From Pelobates cultripes (lineage: Eukaryota > Chordata > Amphibia > Anura > Pelobatidae): a stretch of DNA of 64,000 bases. The first letter of the stretch is position 1. Every line of letters begins with the position of its first letter. Location: NCBI GenBank assembly GCA_933207985.1, contig OW240913.1:267509487-267573486 (forward strand), read 5' to 3'. Under the pieces are notes generated by a model. The model did no database searches. It saw only the letters and a program-made list of their open reading frames with translations, and had not been told where the DNA came from. A program made the position numbers and the translations under genes. Below, piece after piece: positions 31,112 to 42,926 of this stretch.

Positions 31112-34100
31112 TTAGGGTGGCTGTGGGTGCCGTTCTTGTTTTTTCAGTTCGGTCTCCCCGATACAAGCATGAGCCACGGGGTCCAGGTCTGCATGTAGCG
31201 TTCGGTAGTGTTCTGGAGTGAGGCCGTGAGTTGTTGCATTCTGTGGATCTCTTCTACTTTGTCCATCCATTGTAGGAGGGTGGGCACTCGGGGGGATCGC
31301 CATCTCAGCGGGATAAGGAGTTTGGCCGCATTTAGTAGGTGTCTGGTCTTTTTTGTTATAACTTGAGAGAGGTAGGGAGGTGTGATGAAGGAGCATCTGT
31401 AGCGGTTTGAAGGGGAAATCCACATTCAGGATGCCTTTAATCTGTGTGTGGATTTGTCGCCAGTATGGGGCTATTTCCTGCACGACCACCATATATGCAG
31501 GTCAGTGCCTATCTCATTTCCACATCTCCAGCAGGTCTCGGAGGTCTCCGGCATCATCTTGTGTAGCCTCTCTGGCATCCTGTACCATCCAGTCAGCAGT
31601 TTATAGTTAAGTTCCTGGTGTTTGGAACTCATGGCGCTTTGGTGTGTCAGGATGTGGATCTTCGTCCATTGGGGGGCTGTAAGTGTTACATCCGTGGCCT
31701 CTTCCCAGCGTGTCATATGCCTCATGGATTCCATCTTTGTCGCGGCCAAAATCATTTTGTAGATAGTAGATATACCACGGTTCATGTGGAGCGTAGTATG
31801 CATAGTGTTTCAAAATCTGTTACAGGTCTATGGAACAGGTGGCGCCCATAGTGTGACTGGTAGTAGTTTTTAATTTGGAAGTATCGGAATCTGTCGAGGC
31901 CCGATGTTGTTGCGTCCTGTATCAGGTCTGGGAGTTGCTTCAGTGAGTCCCCTGTACACCACTGTTGCATGTATGTCCATTCCGACTCTCCAAATGCCTT
32001 AATATCCTGGGGTGTGAGGTTCCCCGATAGGTCCGGGTTGTGCGTAATTGGGTCAGCGGTCCTGGGGTTTCTGGAGAGCTGAAGTTTTGTCCTGATAGAG
32101 TACCAGGTTCGGAGTGTCGCTCCTATGAGCAGGTGGTGCAGAGTCCGCAAGCTTTTCAGTGAACCACTAAGCCATGCTGCCGCCAGGAGCGCTCCCTCCA
32201 GTAGTGCCCGTTCCATGTTGATCCATGTCTTGTCGGTTTTGGGTACCTGCCAGTCCACCACCCTCTGTAGGTGGATCGCTCTGTGGTAATCTCTTATGGA
32301 GGGGAGACCTGTTCATCCCTGATCCTTCAGCTGGTGGAGGTGTATTCTCTTCAGCCTAGGGGTTTTAGAGTGCCATATAAACTGGGTGATGGCTGTATCC
32401 ATGGTTCGGAAGAAGAATGCCGTTCGGTTGATAGGTATGGTTTGAAACAGATATAGAAGTCGGGGTAAGAGGTTCATCTTTATTGCATTTATTCTCCCGA
32501 ACCAGGAAACGCAGAGGCTTGCCCAACGTGTCAAGTCTGCTTTCAGTGTGTGAAGCATCGGTGCGAAGTTGTGGGCTTATAATTGGGTTAAATCTGCAGA
32601 GAGCCAAATCCTTAGATATTTGATCTTGTGTTGGCTCCATGTGAAGACAAATTGGGTCTTCAGGTGGTCGGTCAGTCCCCTTTCAATGGTGATGGGGAGC
32701 ACTTCCGATTTATCCGTGTTTAGCTTCATGTTGGATACCCTGCCATATTCTTCAAAAGCCCTCAGTAGGTTCGGTAGGGACACTATCGGGTTATCTACGA
32801 AAAACAACATGTCGTCAGCATAGGCGGCCACCTTATGCGTCCGTCCATGTAGAGTGAGTCCCTCAATTCCCCCGTCCCGTCTGACCGCCACCAGGAATGG
32901 CTCCAGGGAGAGGGCAAACAGAAGGGGGGAGAGCGGGCAGCCCTGTCTTGTTCCATTTTGTATGTGAACCAGTTCAGAGAGAGCCCCGTTTATCCGTATC
33001 CGTGCAGTCGGGTTCACGTATAGGGAAGAGATCCATTCCATCATATGTGGTCCAAATCCCATGGTCCTCAACGTAGCCTTCATGTAGCGCCAGTCGACTC
33101 TGTCAAAAGCTTTCTCCGCATCCGTTGAGAGGAGTAGGATCTTTTGCGAGGATTGTCGTGCTGCATGGATGACATTTAGGGCGCGTATGGTGTTATCCCT
33201 CGCTTCCCTCGCTGTGATAAAACCAACTTGGTCAGGGTGTTCTAGCTCCGGCAACACCCTTCCAATACGTGTTGCGATTACCTTCGTGAAGAGTTTCAAA
33301 TCTGCATTCAGGAGGGAGATCGGTCTATAGCTCGCACAGTTGGTCGGAACTTGCCTTCTTTAGGTATAACTGTGATCGTGGCCGTTAGCGTGTCTCTTGG
33401 TAGGGCTCCGTCCTCCAGTAAAGAGTTAAGGCTGGAGAGTAATTTAGGTAGTAGGACATCTCCAAATTCCTTGATATATCTCACCGGTAATCCATCTGGG
33501 CCCGGGGCCTTGTTTAGCTTGGCGCCCTTTAGTGCTGACTGTAGTTCCTTCAACGTAAGTGGGGCTTCTAGTTCTTCTGCCACTTCTTGGCTTACATTGT
33601 TCGTGACGTGTTGTTGTAGGTAAGTTGCAATCCTTGCTTCTTTGTGTTAGAATATTCGTAAAAGAAGTGTTGGGATTTATGGATGGTGTACTGCAGCTTC
33701 CTGTGTAGGATATCTTGTAAGGACCGCCTGGCGTCTAGGAGGGCTTTATAGTTGTTGTCTGATTCGGTGGTCTTGTGGTCGTTTTCCAATTTTGCGATCT
33801 GTGCAGTCAGGTCCTTTATTTGTTGATTCTGTTCTTTTTGTGTGTGTGTGCATATTTTGATAAGCTGTCCCCTAATAACGCACTTGTGTGTTTCCCACAT
33901 CGTGAGAGCTGGCATGTCTAGGGATTCATTCTCCTCGAAAAACGTGGTTAGCGCTGTATGAAGGTCCGCGACTGTGGGTGCATCGTTGAGGATGGATTCG
34001 TTCATTCGCCATTGGAGGTCTTTCGGGCGGTACAGTGGGGATCGGATCCGTACCAATACTGGCGAGTGGTCAAACCACCCCATGGGTTGGATTTCTGCCG

Positions 34101-34911
34101 AGAGGAGCATGGGTAGGAGCTCCTGAGCTAAAAATACATAATCCAGTCTGCTGTAGTGTTTGTGTACCGTGGAGTAATAGGTAAAATCTTTGTCGCAAGG
34201 GTGGAGTGCTCTCCATCCATCCACAAGGCCTACATCACGCAGCCCTTCCCTGATGTTCCGCAGTCCGTGGGGCAGGAATGCCCTCGCTCCCCTAGATGTG
34301 TCAGATCTTGGTTCCAGGGCAACATTCAGGTCCCCGGCCGCTATCAGAAAGCCCTCTCGAAACCTCTCCAGCTTGTTTAGCGTCTGCCTGAGGAATCTGT
34401 GTTGTTTTTGCGAGTTTGGGGCATAGATGCTGGCAAAGGTGTAGGCACACCCGGCTATTGTGCCCTTGATGAATATGAGACGTCCCATCGTGTTTGTTAG
34501 TGTCCCTGTGCAAACTAACGGGACAGTGCGAGCAAGCAATATCGCCACCTCTGCCCTTTTCGCTGTTGGATGATTCGCAAAGAAGCCCAGCGGGTATCTT
34601 GCATCTCGAAGTGGTGGGCCCTCGTCCCCCTGGAAATGGGTCTCTTGTATGAACGCTATTGCCACCCTCTCGTTCCATAGGGAGCACAGGAGGTGCGATG
34701 TTTGCTCCAGCACATTAAGGCCCCCGGGCGTTATTCGACCAGATGTGGAGAGGCGCGGGAGTAAATCCCGTTCCCATGTTCCCGAAGTGGAAGGGAAGGG
34801 TATGGGGGGAGGGTGTGGGTGAGATAGTAGGGAAGAGTAAAGAGTCTTATCTAGAACCCAACTTGGGTCGCAGTGACTCGACACCGGAGGTGGGGGTTTC
34901 GCATGGTCCAC
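31112..34911 (-). pseudogene. L1 ORF2 (endonuclease-RT), frame-broken
   Basis: The frame 34911-33592 is an apurinic-like endonuclease: Glu in FIQETHF (residue 90), AAGDLNVALEP (about 191-201), SRLDYVF and the DHSP box (281-284). The frame 33583-33308 has APGPDGLPVRYIKEFG. The frame 33299-32577 is the RT palm with LSTDAEKAFDRVDW, NGTRQGCPLSP and AAYADDMLFF. Remaining frames (32558-31471) carry the thumb/C-terminal region and end with a cysteine-rich knuckle, CWRCGNEIGTDLHIWWSC. At least four frame changes or stops separate these. All key motifs including YADD remain. Confidence 0.85.
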
Positions 34912-36279
34912 TTAACAGGAGCTTCCCTGCCCCCCACCAATTTGGGTGCGGTGTCTATCACGGGGCACCAGTCCCAACGAGCACCAGCACAGCGCCTAGC
35001 CTGTGTGCTTAGTGTGCAGCGTGTCGCGTGTTTCTTGTGTTGGTGTTGTCGAGTTAGTTAAAGAGGGTATGTCTACTCACGGCGGTCGATAACCTTCGTG
35101 GGGTCTGAACGGGTGTGTGAGTCTATATCACCAGTCGCCCACCCCCCTGGCCAAAGGTGTTGAGGCATGTCAGGAGGCATAGTGGTTGCCGGGCTCTTTT
35201 AATTATCACTATAATCGTATATGGCCATGTAAGGTCGGTTAGGGGAGCTTCTCACACCCCATGGAATCCCATGTGTCCGAGGGAATACACTTATCTACTC
35301 AGAGTCCGGGAAGGGACTGTGGTCTCGTTATCGTCAAGTCCGTCCTGTTAGTCTTTTTGTGTAAGGACTCTTTTTGTTCCGTGGTCCTATCTGCTTAGGT
35401 TCGGGGGTCTGAAGGTAGCCTGCTACAGTGTGAGTAGGGTCGGATCACTATCTATGGCTATGGAACCTCTGTAGAATGCGGGGTGCAGGGTCTTTTAGTA
35501 CGCTTGTGGCCTCCCTTCCCAGGGCAACATCGTCTCCTGCCCTGGTTCGGTTCCGTTTCCCCTCCCCCCCCTCGCAATGAAACATGCTAATCGTACAGTA
35601 AATAACATCAACATCTGCTTGTGTACATTCAAAGTCAGGGGACCATAGACCAGTGCTCACTTCCTACCCCCTGTTTTCTCCTCCCTCCCCCCTCCCCCCC
35701 CGGTTTGCCACTACCATGGAGCCAGTGTCTTTATAGCTCAGTGTTTCTGGCATCGTACTGTGCAGGCGTTTTTCGGGGTTCTCGATTAGCCCAGCAGGGC
35801 CATTGTGACCCTCAAAGGTCTGCATTCTTAGCTGAAGTGTCCCCCGGGTAATGCATAGTCCCGTCTCCCCACCCAAATACCTAGAATGCCCTCCTTTGCT
35901 CCTACTCAAACCTCCGGCAATTACATCGTTATTGGCCCCCTCTGCCTATTATCCTCATGTGGCCCCATTCTACCTGATAGGATTTGCACTATGTGCACGT
36001 GTGGAATATTCACATCTACTCTATGCCGTCGGCGGAGGCCAGGCAGGGCTCCCAGACCAGTCACATATGTAGGACCCCTCCCGTCCCTTCCCCCCCCCCT
36101 CCCAAGCATCATAGGTGTCTTCCCCTTATCCTTTCTTGTCTTCCCGTGTGTGTGTGTCTGTCCCCAGTAAGTCCAATCAACTCACCCCTCCCCAACCGAC
36201 TAGCTCATCAGCAGGCTATTCTTCGGGGCTGTCCGGCCCTCCCTGTCTACGCGGTGCGGCCGATCCACTAGGTGCCGTA

Positions 36280-37284
36280 TCAGCATGTCGCAGTGGCAAC
36301 AGAGGGTCCCTCCGCGAGGCTGTGGCTTCGTCCAGGATCCAATTCCGTACCCGGGTCGGCGGCGAGCCTAGAGTCCTCTGTAATCTTGTGACGTCCTCTG
36401 GCCAGTGGGCTGTAATCCAGGCATTCCCGTGTTTCTCCTGGAGGCTGAAGGGGAAGCCCCAGCAGTAGGAAATCCCCTTGTCTCTTAGGGTCCAATGACT
36501 GGTCTCAGGGCTCTTCTCGCATCGAGCGTCAGGCTAGACAAGTCTTGATATAGAGAGATGTCTGTTCCTCGGAACTGAATGGAAGGTAGGCCCCTCGCTG
36601 CAGCCATAATTTTATCTCTTAGGCCTTGTGTACTTATGCAGCAGATCACGTCCCTGGGGCTGCCATCTTGCCTTGCCGGCCCTAAGGCTCCATAGTGATC
36701 GTTGCAGGGGCCTCCGCTCCCAGGAGCTGTGTGAACAGTGCCGTCAGGGTGGTTTGGAGCGGCTCAGCGTCTGTTTTAGGCAGGCCTCGGACGTGAATAT
36801 TATTGCATCTGCTTCTGTTCTCCAGATCTTACACTTGTCTCCGGAGGGTGATAAGCATGTTACCTTGTCTGGTAACCACAACCTCCGTTGCTCTGTGCTG
36901 ATCGTCACAGTCCTGCACTACTGTCTCAATTTCATCCACTCTCTGCTCTAGGTTTGTCAGGTCTGTTCGCAGGCCTGCCAGTTGTTCTCTTAGTGCTGCT
37001 CTAAGTTCCTGCACTATGGAGCCTGTGTCCTCTCTGGTTAGCATCCTTCTGGATAGCTGGGTGAGCTCGGCTCTAATTTGTGCCAGGTCTCCGGGCTGTG
37101 TGGGTTCCGTCTGTGAATCTCCCGCTCCCTCCGAGTCCGGGGACACGGGCGCCATTTTGTCCACATGGCGTGCGCCTCGGAGGTCGGACGGCGTGGCAAT
37201 AAAATCGTCCATCGGCCCGGTATCACGGCGTGGGGAGCTTGCTGCCGTCGTTCCCAAGGTTAGGAGCTTCTTATTCCGTACCAT
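36280..37284 (-). pseudogene. L1 ORF1 (coiled-coil RNA-binding protein), interrupted
   Basis: The frame 37284-36829 has a disordered N-terminus then heptad-rich sequence (LAQIRAELTQLSRRM, LREQLAGLRTDLTNLEQRVD) typical of the trimerising coiled coil of vertebrate L1 ORF1. A TAA stops it after LRRQV. The RRM-like part resumes at once in the same frame (DLENRSRCNN, VRGLPKT) and meets another stop near 36685; frames further down to 36280 retain weak similarity. Role: RNA-binding chaperone of the L1 particle, lost here. Confidence 0.7.
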
Positions 37285-37383
37285 TGCCCTCCGGTTTAGT
37301 GCTTAAATTAGCTGTTTGTTCGGCCAGGGGTGCGGAGCTCCTTCACTGTGCGTCCTGCACCATGCTCGTCCAGGCCACGCCCC

Positions 37384-37401
37384 TCCTAGATAGCAATTGT
37401 T
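37384..37401. repeat. Target-site duplication of L1, right copy
   Basis: TCCTAGATAGCAATTGTT, matching 30093-30110 with one difference. Confidence 0.85.
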
Positions 37402-38620
37402 CTGGCTTGGCTTAGAATCCTCCGGGATAAATGCCTATTTCTTTGGATTGTATTTTATGTAGGTTGCACAATGAATATACAAAACATAAATGTAATCACT
37501 TTGAAATGTGCCTGTGTATGTATCCTCTAAATAAAAAAATAAAAAAATTAAAAAACGATGTTAATCAAGGATGATTAGTCCTCAGTCACCTCTGATGAGT
37601 ATCGAAACGCGTGTCTGACCTGTGTTTTTTATTTTTATGTTTTTACTGTTACGGTATGGTGGTACTTTGTTGTTCACTATTAAAGTGTTATGAGCATATT
37701 TATGTAGATCAATTATCTATATTTAGAAGTGAGAGTTATTTTGGGAGATTTGTTTGTCAATTAGAATGTGACTTGCTGCTATTCTCTTTTCAGATTGTTT
37801 GATTATAGGGTACTTCTACCTTTATTTTTTAGTTTTTATGTCTCTTTAGCTTTACAGATATGTAGGTACACCCATCTCCTTAAGGTGTACTGAAGCAGTC
37901 ACTAGAGGTTTTGTACCCTACCTCTAGCTCAGTATTTTGAGTAACTCTCTGGCTAGATATTTAACATTTTTTTCTCCTTTATTTCGCTTTTGATTATTAA
38001 GGTTATTAACAGGAAACCTATTTTATTCTTTTTCTATATTCCTCCATACTCATTTGCTTCTTTATGCTGTTTCATACATTTTCTGCTCAGGTTTAGGTGC
38101 TATACAAAGGATTTTGTAGAGATGTAGATTATATATACCTCCCCACCCCCTTCCTTTCCTTTCCTTTCTAACATTAGTTTTTCTTGCTGCTTTCGCTGCT
38201 TATTAAAACAGACTACCCGAGCAGTACTACATACCATAATTGATTACACATATTCACTTTTGGTACTCATAATTTAAAATATATTTATATTTTTTCAGAC
38301 ACCAAGGCGGCAATACAAGTATGGTACATACAGTACATGTATTTTCACATTTCTTTGCAGAAACAGAAAAAAACTGAGAAAAACAACAAAAAGACATTTA
38401 AAAAAAAAAGAAAAAAAGTCACTTTACATAGAAAAAGTACTACACTATGAATAGTGCAGTTGAGATGCATTCTACAGGAGGTGAAAGCCTTCAAGCCATT
38501 CCAATAATACAGATTGTCTGCCATGCTGGAGCCAGTTACTGTATGCAAGAGTAAGCAAATAAAAAGAAACAAACATATAAAACCGACATGAGCCAGTAGA
38601 TCTGGTTATAAAAAAACAAC
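37402..38620. other. Unassigned; contains GAAACGCGT motif
   Basis: No gene. TCGAAACGCGTGTCTGACC at about 37602-37620 is followed by a T-rich run, as at 7634 and 41974. An A-rich run at 37530-37555 may be a LINE tail. Confidence 0.4.
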
Positions 38621-38624
38621 ATTC

Positions 38625-39050
38625 AAGTAGGGGAGCACTTGGGAAATAGTGATCATCACAATATGGTGTCTTTGAAAAGAAACCAAAAAATCAAAAGCAC
38701 ATGGGATATACTAAAACTATACTTTTTAAAAAAGGACAATTTCAATAAGATTAGAGCAGCTTTACAACATATAAATGGAATATCTTGAAACAAATACTAG
38801 AAAGGCCATTTCTCAGAGTGTACCGTTGGGTAGTAGATAAAAAATAAACTGAAACTAATGTGGCTTAGTGGGTAGTAAAACAAGAGATTAAAAATAAAAA
38901 AAGGGGCTTTTAAACCATTTAAATCGTGAAAATCAGAGACATCGTATACAAGATATAAGGAAGCCAATAATGCATACAAAAAGGCAATTAGGATGGATAA
39001 ACTAGAAAATGAGAAAGTGAAAGCCAAAGAGAGCAAAACCAACCCCAAAA
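38625..39050 (+). pseudogene. CR1/L2/Rex-type LINE, 5' piece of a split copy
   Basis: Decayed frames encode SDHHNMVSLKRNQKIKSTWD, then KKDNFNKIRAALQHINGIS, then YKEANNAYKKAIRMDKLENE, ending KESKTNP. This is the region between endonuclease and RT in CR1/L2/Rex-type elements. It is cut at 39050 by an L1-type insertion and continues at 42927. Confidence 0.65.
39040..39050. repeat. Target-site duplication, left copy
   Basis: CAACCCCAAAA, repeated exactly at 42927-42937. Confidence 0.75.
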
Positions 39051-39498
39051 GGGGTGGGGTCTGACCTTCATGGCGGTGAGACGCGTTCTGCACGAGCTCT
39101 CGCATAATCTTGCATAAACAAGCTTCCTACAGCATTACAGAATTCTATTGGGGACTCCACTGGCGACCTACCGGATCCTCACGACATAGGACATATGGAG
39201 TGGAGGCCAGCGACATCTCATCTGCCCCTAGGTTAATGCTGCAGCCTGGTCTGCTTTGGGTGGGAAAGGCGGCCGCTCTCCTGCCCGGGGATGCCCAGAC
39301 AATGGCAGCGGTGCACACTTGCCTTGTAAACCGTAATATAGTCTAATACATAAAACCTCTTTTGTTGTTAGTTTTAGGATTTTCGCATTTGATTAAATTA
39401 TTTCTATCTGTATTTAAAGTTGCACTAATGACTTCATACAATGTTTTAGAATTATATCCGTTCTCTATAAATGTATCTTTTTTTTCTTTTTTTAAATA

Positions 39499-41124
39499 CA
39501 GTTGCAAGAAAAAGTATCTGAACCCCTTTGAAATGATATGGATTTCTGAACAAATTGGTCATAAAATGTGATCTGATCATCATCTAAGTCACAACAATAG
39601 ACAATCACAGTCTATTGTCTACTTAAACTAATAACACACAAAGAATGAAATGTTGCCATGTTTTTATTGAACACACCATGTAAACATTCACAGTGCAGGT
39701 GGAAAAAGTATGTGAACCCCTAGACTAATGACATCTCCAAGAGCTAATTGGAATGAGATGTCAGCCAACTGGAGTCCAATCAATGAGATGAGATTGGAGG
39801 TGTTGGTTACAGCTGCCCTGCCCTATAAAAAACACACACCAGTTCTGGGTTTGCTTTTCACAAGAAGCATTGCCTGATGTGAATGATGCCTCGCACAAAA
39901 GAGCTCTCAGAAGACCTACGATTAAGAATTGTTGACTTGCATAAAGCTGGAAAGGGTTATAAAAGTATCTCCAAAAGCCTTGCTGTTCATCAGTCCACGG
40001 TAAGACAAATTGTCTATAAATGGAGAAAGTTCAGCACTGCTGCTACTCTCCCTAGGAGTGGCCGTCCTGTAAAGATGACTGCAAGAGCACAGCGCAGACT
40101 GCTCAATGAGGTGAAGAAGAATCCTAGAGTGTCAGCTAAAGACTTACAAAAGTCACTGGCAAATGCTAACATCCCTGTTAGCGAATCTACAATACGTAAA
40201 ACACTAAACAAGAATGGATTTCATGGGAGGATACCACAGAGGAAGCCACTGCTGTCCAAACAAAACATTGCTGCACATTTACAGTTTGCACAAGAGCACC
40301 TGGATGTTCCACAGCAGTACTGGCAAAATATTCTGTGGACAGATGAAACCAAAGTTGAGTTGTTTGGAAGAAACACACAACACTATGTGTGGCGAAAAAA
40401 AGGCACAGCACACAAACATCAAAACCTCAGCCCAACTGTGAAGTATGGTGGTGGGGGCATCATGGTTTGGGGCTGCTTTGCTGCATCAAGGCCTGGACGG
40501 ATTGCTATCATCGAAGCAAAAATTAATTCCCAAGTTTATCAAGACATTTTGCAGGAGAACTTAAGGCCATCTGTCTACCAGCTGAAGCTCAACAGAAGAT
40601 GGATGTTGCAACAGGACAATGACCCAAAGCATAGAAGTAAATCAACAACAGAATGGCTTAAACAGAAGAAAATACGCCTTCTGAAGTGGCCCAGTCAGAG
40701 TCCTGACCTCAACCCGATTGAGATGCTGTGGCATGACCTCAAGAAAGCGATTCACACCAGACATCCCAAGAATATTGCTGAACTGAAACAGTTCTGTAAA
40801 GAGGAATGGTCAAGAATTACTCCTGACCGTTGTGCACTTCTGATCTGCAACTACAGGAAACGTTTGGTTGAAGTTATTGCTGCCAAAGGAGGTTCAACCA
40901 GTTATTAAATCCAAGGGTTCACATACTTTTTCCACCTGCACTGTGAATGTTTACATGGTGTGTTCAATAAAAACATGGAAACATTTCATTCTTTGTGTGT
41001 TATTAGTTTAAGCAGACTGTGATTGTCTATTGTTGTGACTTAGATGATCAGATCACATTTTATGACCAATTTGTGCAGGAATCCATATCATTCCAAAGGG
41101 TTCACATACTTTTTCTTGCAACTG
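39499..41124 (+). mobile_element. Tc1 (DD34E) element, complete
   Basis: 1626 bp flanked by TA on both sides (39497-39498, 41125-41126). Ends are inverted: CAGTTGCAAGAAAAAGTATC at the left and the complement of CAGTTGCAAGAAAAAGTATG at the right. Second inner repeats with the word GTGAACCCCTAG / CACATACTTTTTCCACCTGC lie about 200 bp inside each end (39700-39722 and 40919-40942), the indirect-repeat arrangement of many Tc1 elements. One intact transposase ORF. Confidence 0.92.
39883..40908 (+). CDS. Tc1 transposase (DD34E), intact
   Basis: 341 residues, the normal Tc1 length. Enzyme that cuts and pastes the element at TA sites in the nucleus. Residues 1-50 and 65-115 are two helix-turn-helix units ([34 protein letters not shown]) joined by a GRPVK linker of the GRPR type that doubles as AT-hook. 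The basic run at 62-72 may serve in nuclear import. Catalytic residues: Asp154 ([12 protein letters not shown]), Asp245 (LQQDNDPKH) and Glu280 ([11 protein letters not shown]), with 34 residues between the second Asp and Glu. The glycine-rich box [11 protein letters not shown] is at 188-198. Two Met codons open the ORF; the second may be the start. No lesion is seen, so activity is possible if the terminal repeats work. Confidence 0.93.
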   Translation: MMPRTKELSEDLRLRIVDLHKAGKGYKSISKSLAVHQSTVRQIVYKWRKFSTAATLPRSGRPVKMTARAQRRLLNEVKKNPRVSAKDLQKSLANANIPVSESTIRKTLNKNGFHGRIPQRKPLLSKQNIAAHLQFAQEHLDVPQQYWQNILWTDETKVELFGRNTQHYVWRKKGTAHKHQNLSPTVKYGGGGIMVWGCFAASRPGRIAIIEAKINSQVYQDILQENLRPSVYQLKLNRRWMLQQDNDPKHRSKSTTEWLKQKKIRLLKWPSQSPDLNPIEMLWHDLKKAIHTRHPKNIAELKQFCKEEWSRITPDRCALLICNYRKRLVEVIAAKGGSTSY

Positions 41125-41357
41125 TATTATGTATTATTCCAGAAATGACACTTTAATAATCACTATTCCAGCACTTTAAAACATTAAATTGTAGCTTAAA
41201 TGCTTTATATTATTAACATTATAAATTTACTTTGTTTATCTATTGTGATAATATCACTACATGCTATGTTATATACTATGTATGGAATTTACACCCTTTA
41301 TTTTTTCATATTAATATGTCCACATATAAAATGGCTGATCAAGCATCCTAAGAACTA

Positions 41358-41706
41358 CAGTTGCAAGAAAAAGTATGTGAACCCTTTGCAATGATATGGC
41401 ATTATTCACATCAGGCAATGCTTCTTGTGAAAAGCAAACCCAGAACTGGTGTGTGTTTTTTATAGGGCAGGGCAGCTGTAACCAACACCTCCAATCTCAT
41501 CTCATTGATTGGACTCCAGTTGGCTGACATCTCACTCCAATTAGCTCTTGGAGATGTCATTAGTCTAGGGATTCACATACTTTTTCCACATGCACTGTGA
41601 ATGTTTACATGGTGTGTTCAATAAAAACAGGGCAACATTTCATTCTTTGTGTGTTATTAGTTTAAGCAGACTGTGATTGTCTATTGTTGTGACTTAGATG
41701 ATGATG
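41358..41706 (-). mobile_element. Tc1 (DD34E) deletion derivative
   Basis: Begins CAGTTGCAAGAAAAAGTATG preceded by TA, runs only about 40 bp, then jumps (41400) to sequence that is the complement of the 5' untranslated and inner terminal region of the family, up to about 41706. The coding region is gone. It has one outer tip and lacks the second, so it is not a typical mobile MITE. Confidence 0.7.
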
Positions 41707-41739
41707 AGAATGATCATGATTGAGATGCAGCCGCAAGGG

Positions 41740-42900
41740 AAACTACATCTCCCATGATGCTACAGGCATGGTTGCGTGACGTCATTTCCAGGTGACGCAC
41801 GCAAACCCGAAACAACCAATCAACACGATTTACGATGCGTCATTTCCGGGAGACGCACACAAACCCGGAAGGATCAAGCAGCACACCGGAGTCTACTAAT
41901 CTAACATACACTGCCTATATAAACTGGGACATTTTAAGATGCATCCACACTTGTGAAGAAGCCCATTCCTGGGTGAAACGCGTAAAGTGACTTTGGATAC
42001 TTGTTTTATTTTGTTTTTATACTAATAAAGCTTATATTTTAATATTGCTTTAGTTCCAGCATATTTTATTCCACTCTTCATCTACATCCTGCTGCTGCTT
42101 CAGATCCAGACCTTACATATCTCAGGTGGGGATTATACCACCATAGCTGATTACCACCGGAGCAAGTCATTGCTCTGGATATTGTAAGTAGAATGGTGTC
42201 TTCCTTTACTTATATTTAAATATTTTATATACTATACCATTGGGTTATTTTTCTGTTATATCTCCTCTACATGACTAATGAACATTGAGAGGCTACTGCT
42301 CTGAGAATCAACATATCCTTAGATGGGGATTATACCATCCAGGCGTTTACCAGCAAAGCTCTCAGTTGGCACTTTGTAAAACTTCATTTCACTTTTTACA
42401 CAGTTGACAAACTGCACTATTATATTTTTTGTATTTCTCTCTCTCTTTGAGGTCCTCCAAAAAAAAGACCTCTAAAAAGAGCATGTATGTATTTATTTGT
42501 AAATTAGCATAAGAATTGAACAAAATATTGTAGTTGAAATTATTCACCTTATTTGGTGCGGTTTACCACACTTTCTTTGTTCACTTGTTACTACTCAGGC
42601 AGGGTTGGGGAATCCCTGCTGGTTCACTGCTGCCCATTATCTTATTATAACGCCTATTCAGCGTTTTTTCAAATTTCTCACCTACACTTACCTTTCTGCT
42701 ACCAGTGCATTTGTTAAGCTAGTCTCCTTACATATATTACTGCAATCACTAAGCATTGTGCTATCTTTGTTTTGACTACATCCTAAAAAAACTAAATGTG
42801 CATTGTTTAATATATATGTTATTTGTTGGATATGTCTATATTTACTGTCAACTATCTCTCTATCTTTGACAATATCCCATGTGTATCTTTGCACTTCAAA
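41740..42900 (+). repeat. Unclassified repeat with GAAACGCGT word
   Basis: Contains two near-identical segments TTTCCRGGWGACGCACRCAA (41787-41806 and 41843-41862), TATATAAA at about 41917, and TGTGAAGAAGCCCATTCCTG followed by GGTGAAACGCGTAAAG. Two further diverged copies of GGGGATTATACCA (42127, 42325) indicate internal duplication. No ORF. Confidence 0.5.
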
Positions 42901-42926
42901 AATAAAGAATTAAAAAAATTGAAAAA

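Larger units (their letters stand above)
30111..37383 (-). mobile_element. L1 LINE, near full length, minus strand
   Basis: About 7.3 kb between 18-bp target-site duplications (30093-30110 and 37384-37401). In minus direction: GC-rich leader from 37383, ORF1 from 37284, an intergenic part with many stops around 35000-36300, ORF2 from about 34911 to 31112, long 3' UTR, and an A-rich tail (T-run at 30109-30152 on the top strand). Both ORFs contain stops and frame changes. A duplication this clear, together with an almost complete length, points to a fairly young copy. Confidence 0.85.
39051..42926 (+). mobile_element. L1-type insertion carrying two Tc1 elements
   Basis: Bounded by the 11-bp direct repeat CAACCCCAAAA. 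The left end (GGGGTGGGGTCTGACC, then GC-rich to about 39320) looks like an L1 leader; the right end is A-rich (AATAAAGAATTAAAAAAATT at 42901-42920). Endonuclease and RT are missing. The middle holds a complete Tc1 (39499-41124), a deleted Tc1 (41358-41706) and an unclassified repeat with a GAAACGCGT word (41974-41983). Removing the insertion restores a continuous LINE reading across 39050/42938. Confidence 0.65.

Noticed and set aside
35000..36300. Host gene in the GC-richer open frames
   Set aside because: The segment lies between ORF1 and ORF2 of the minus-strand L1 within its target duplications, and the frames show no domain.
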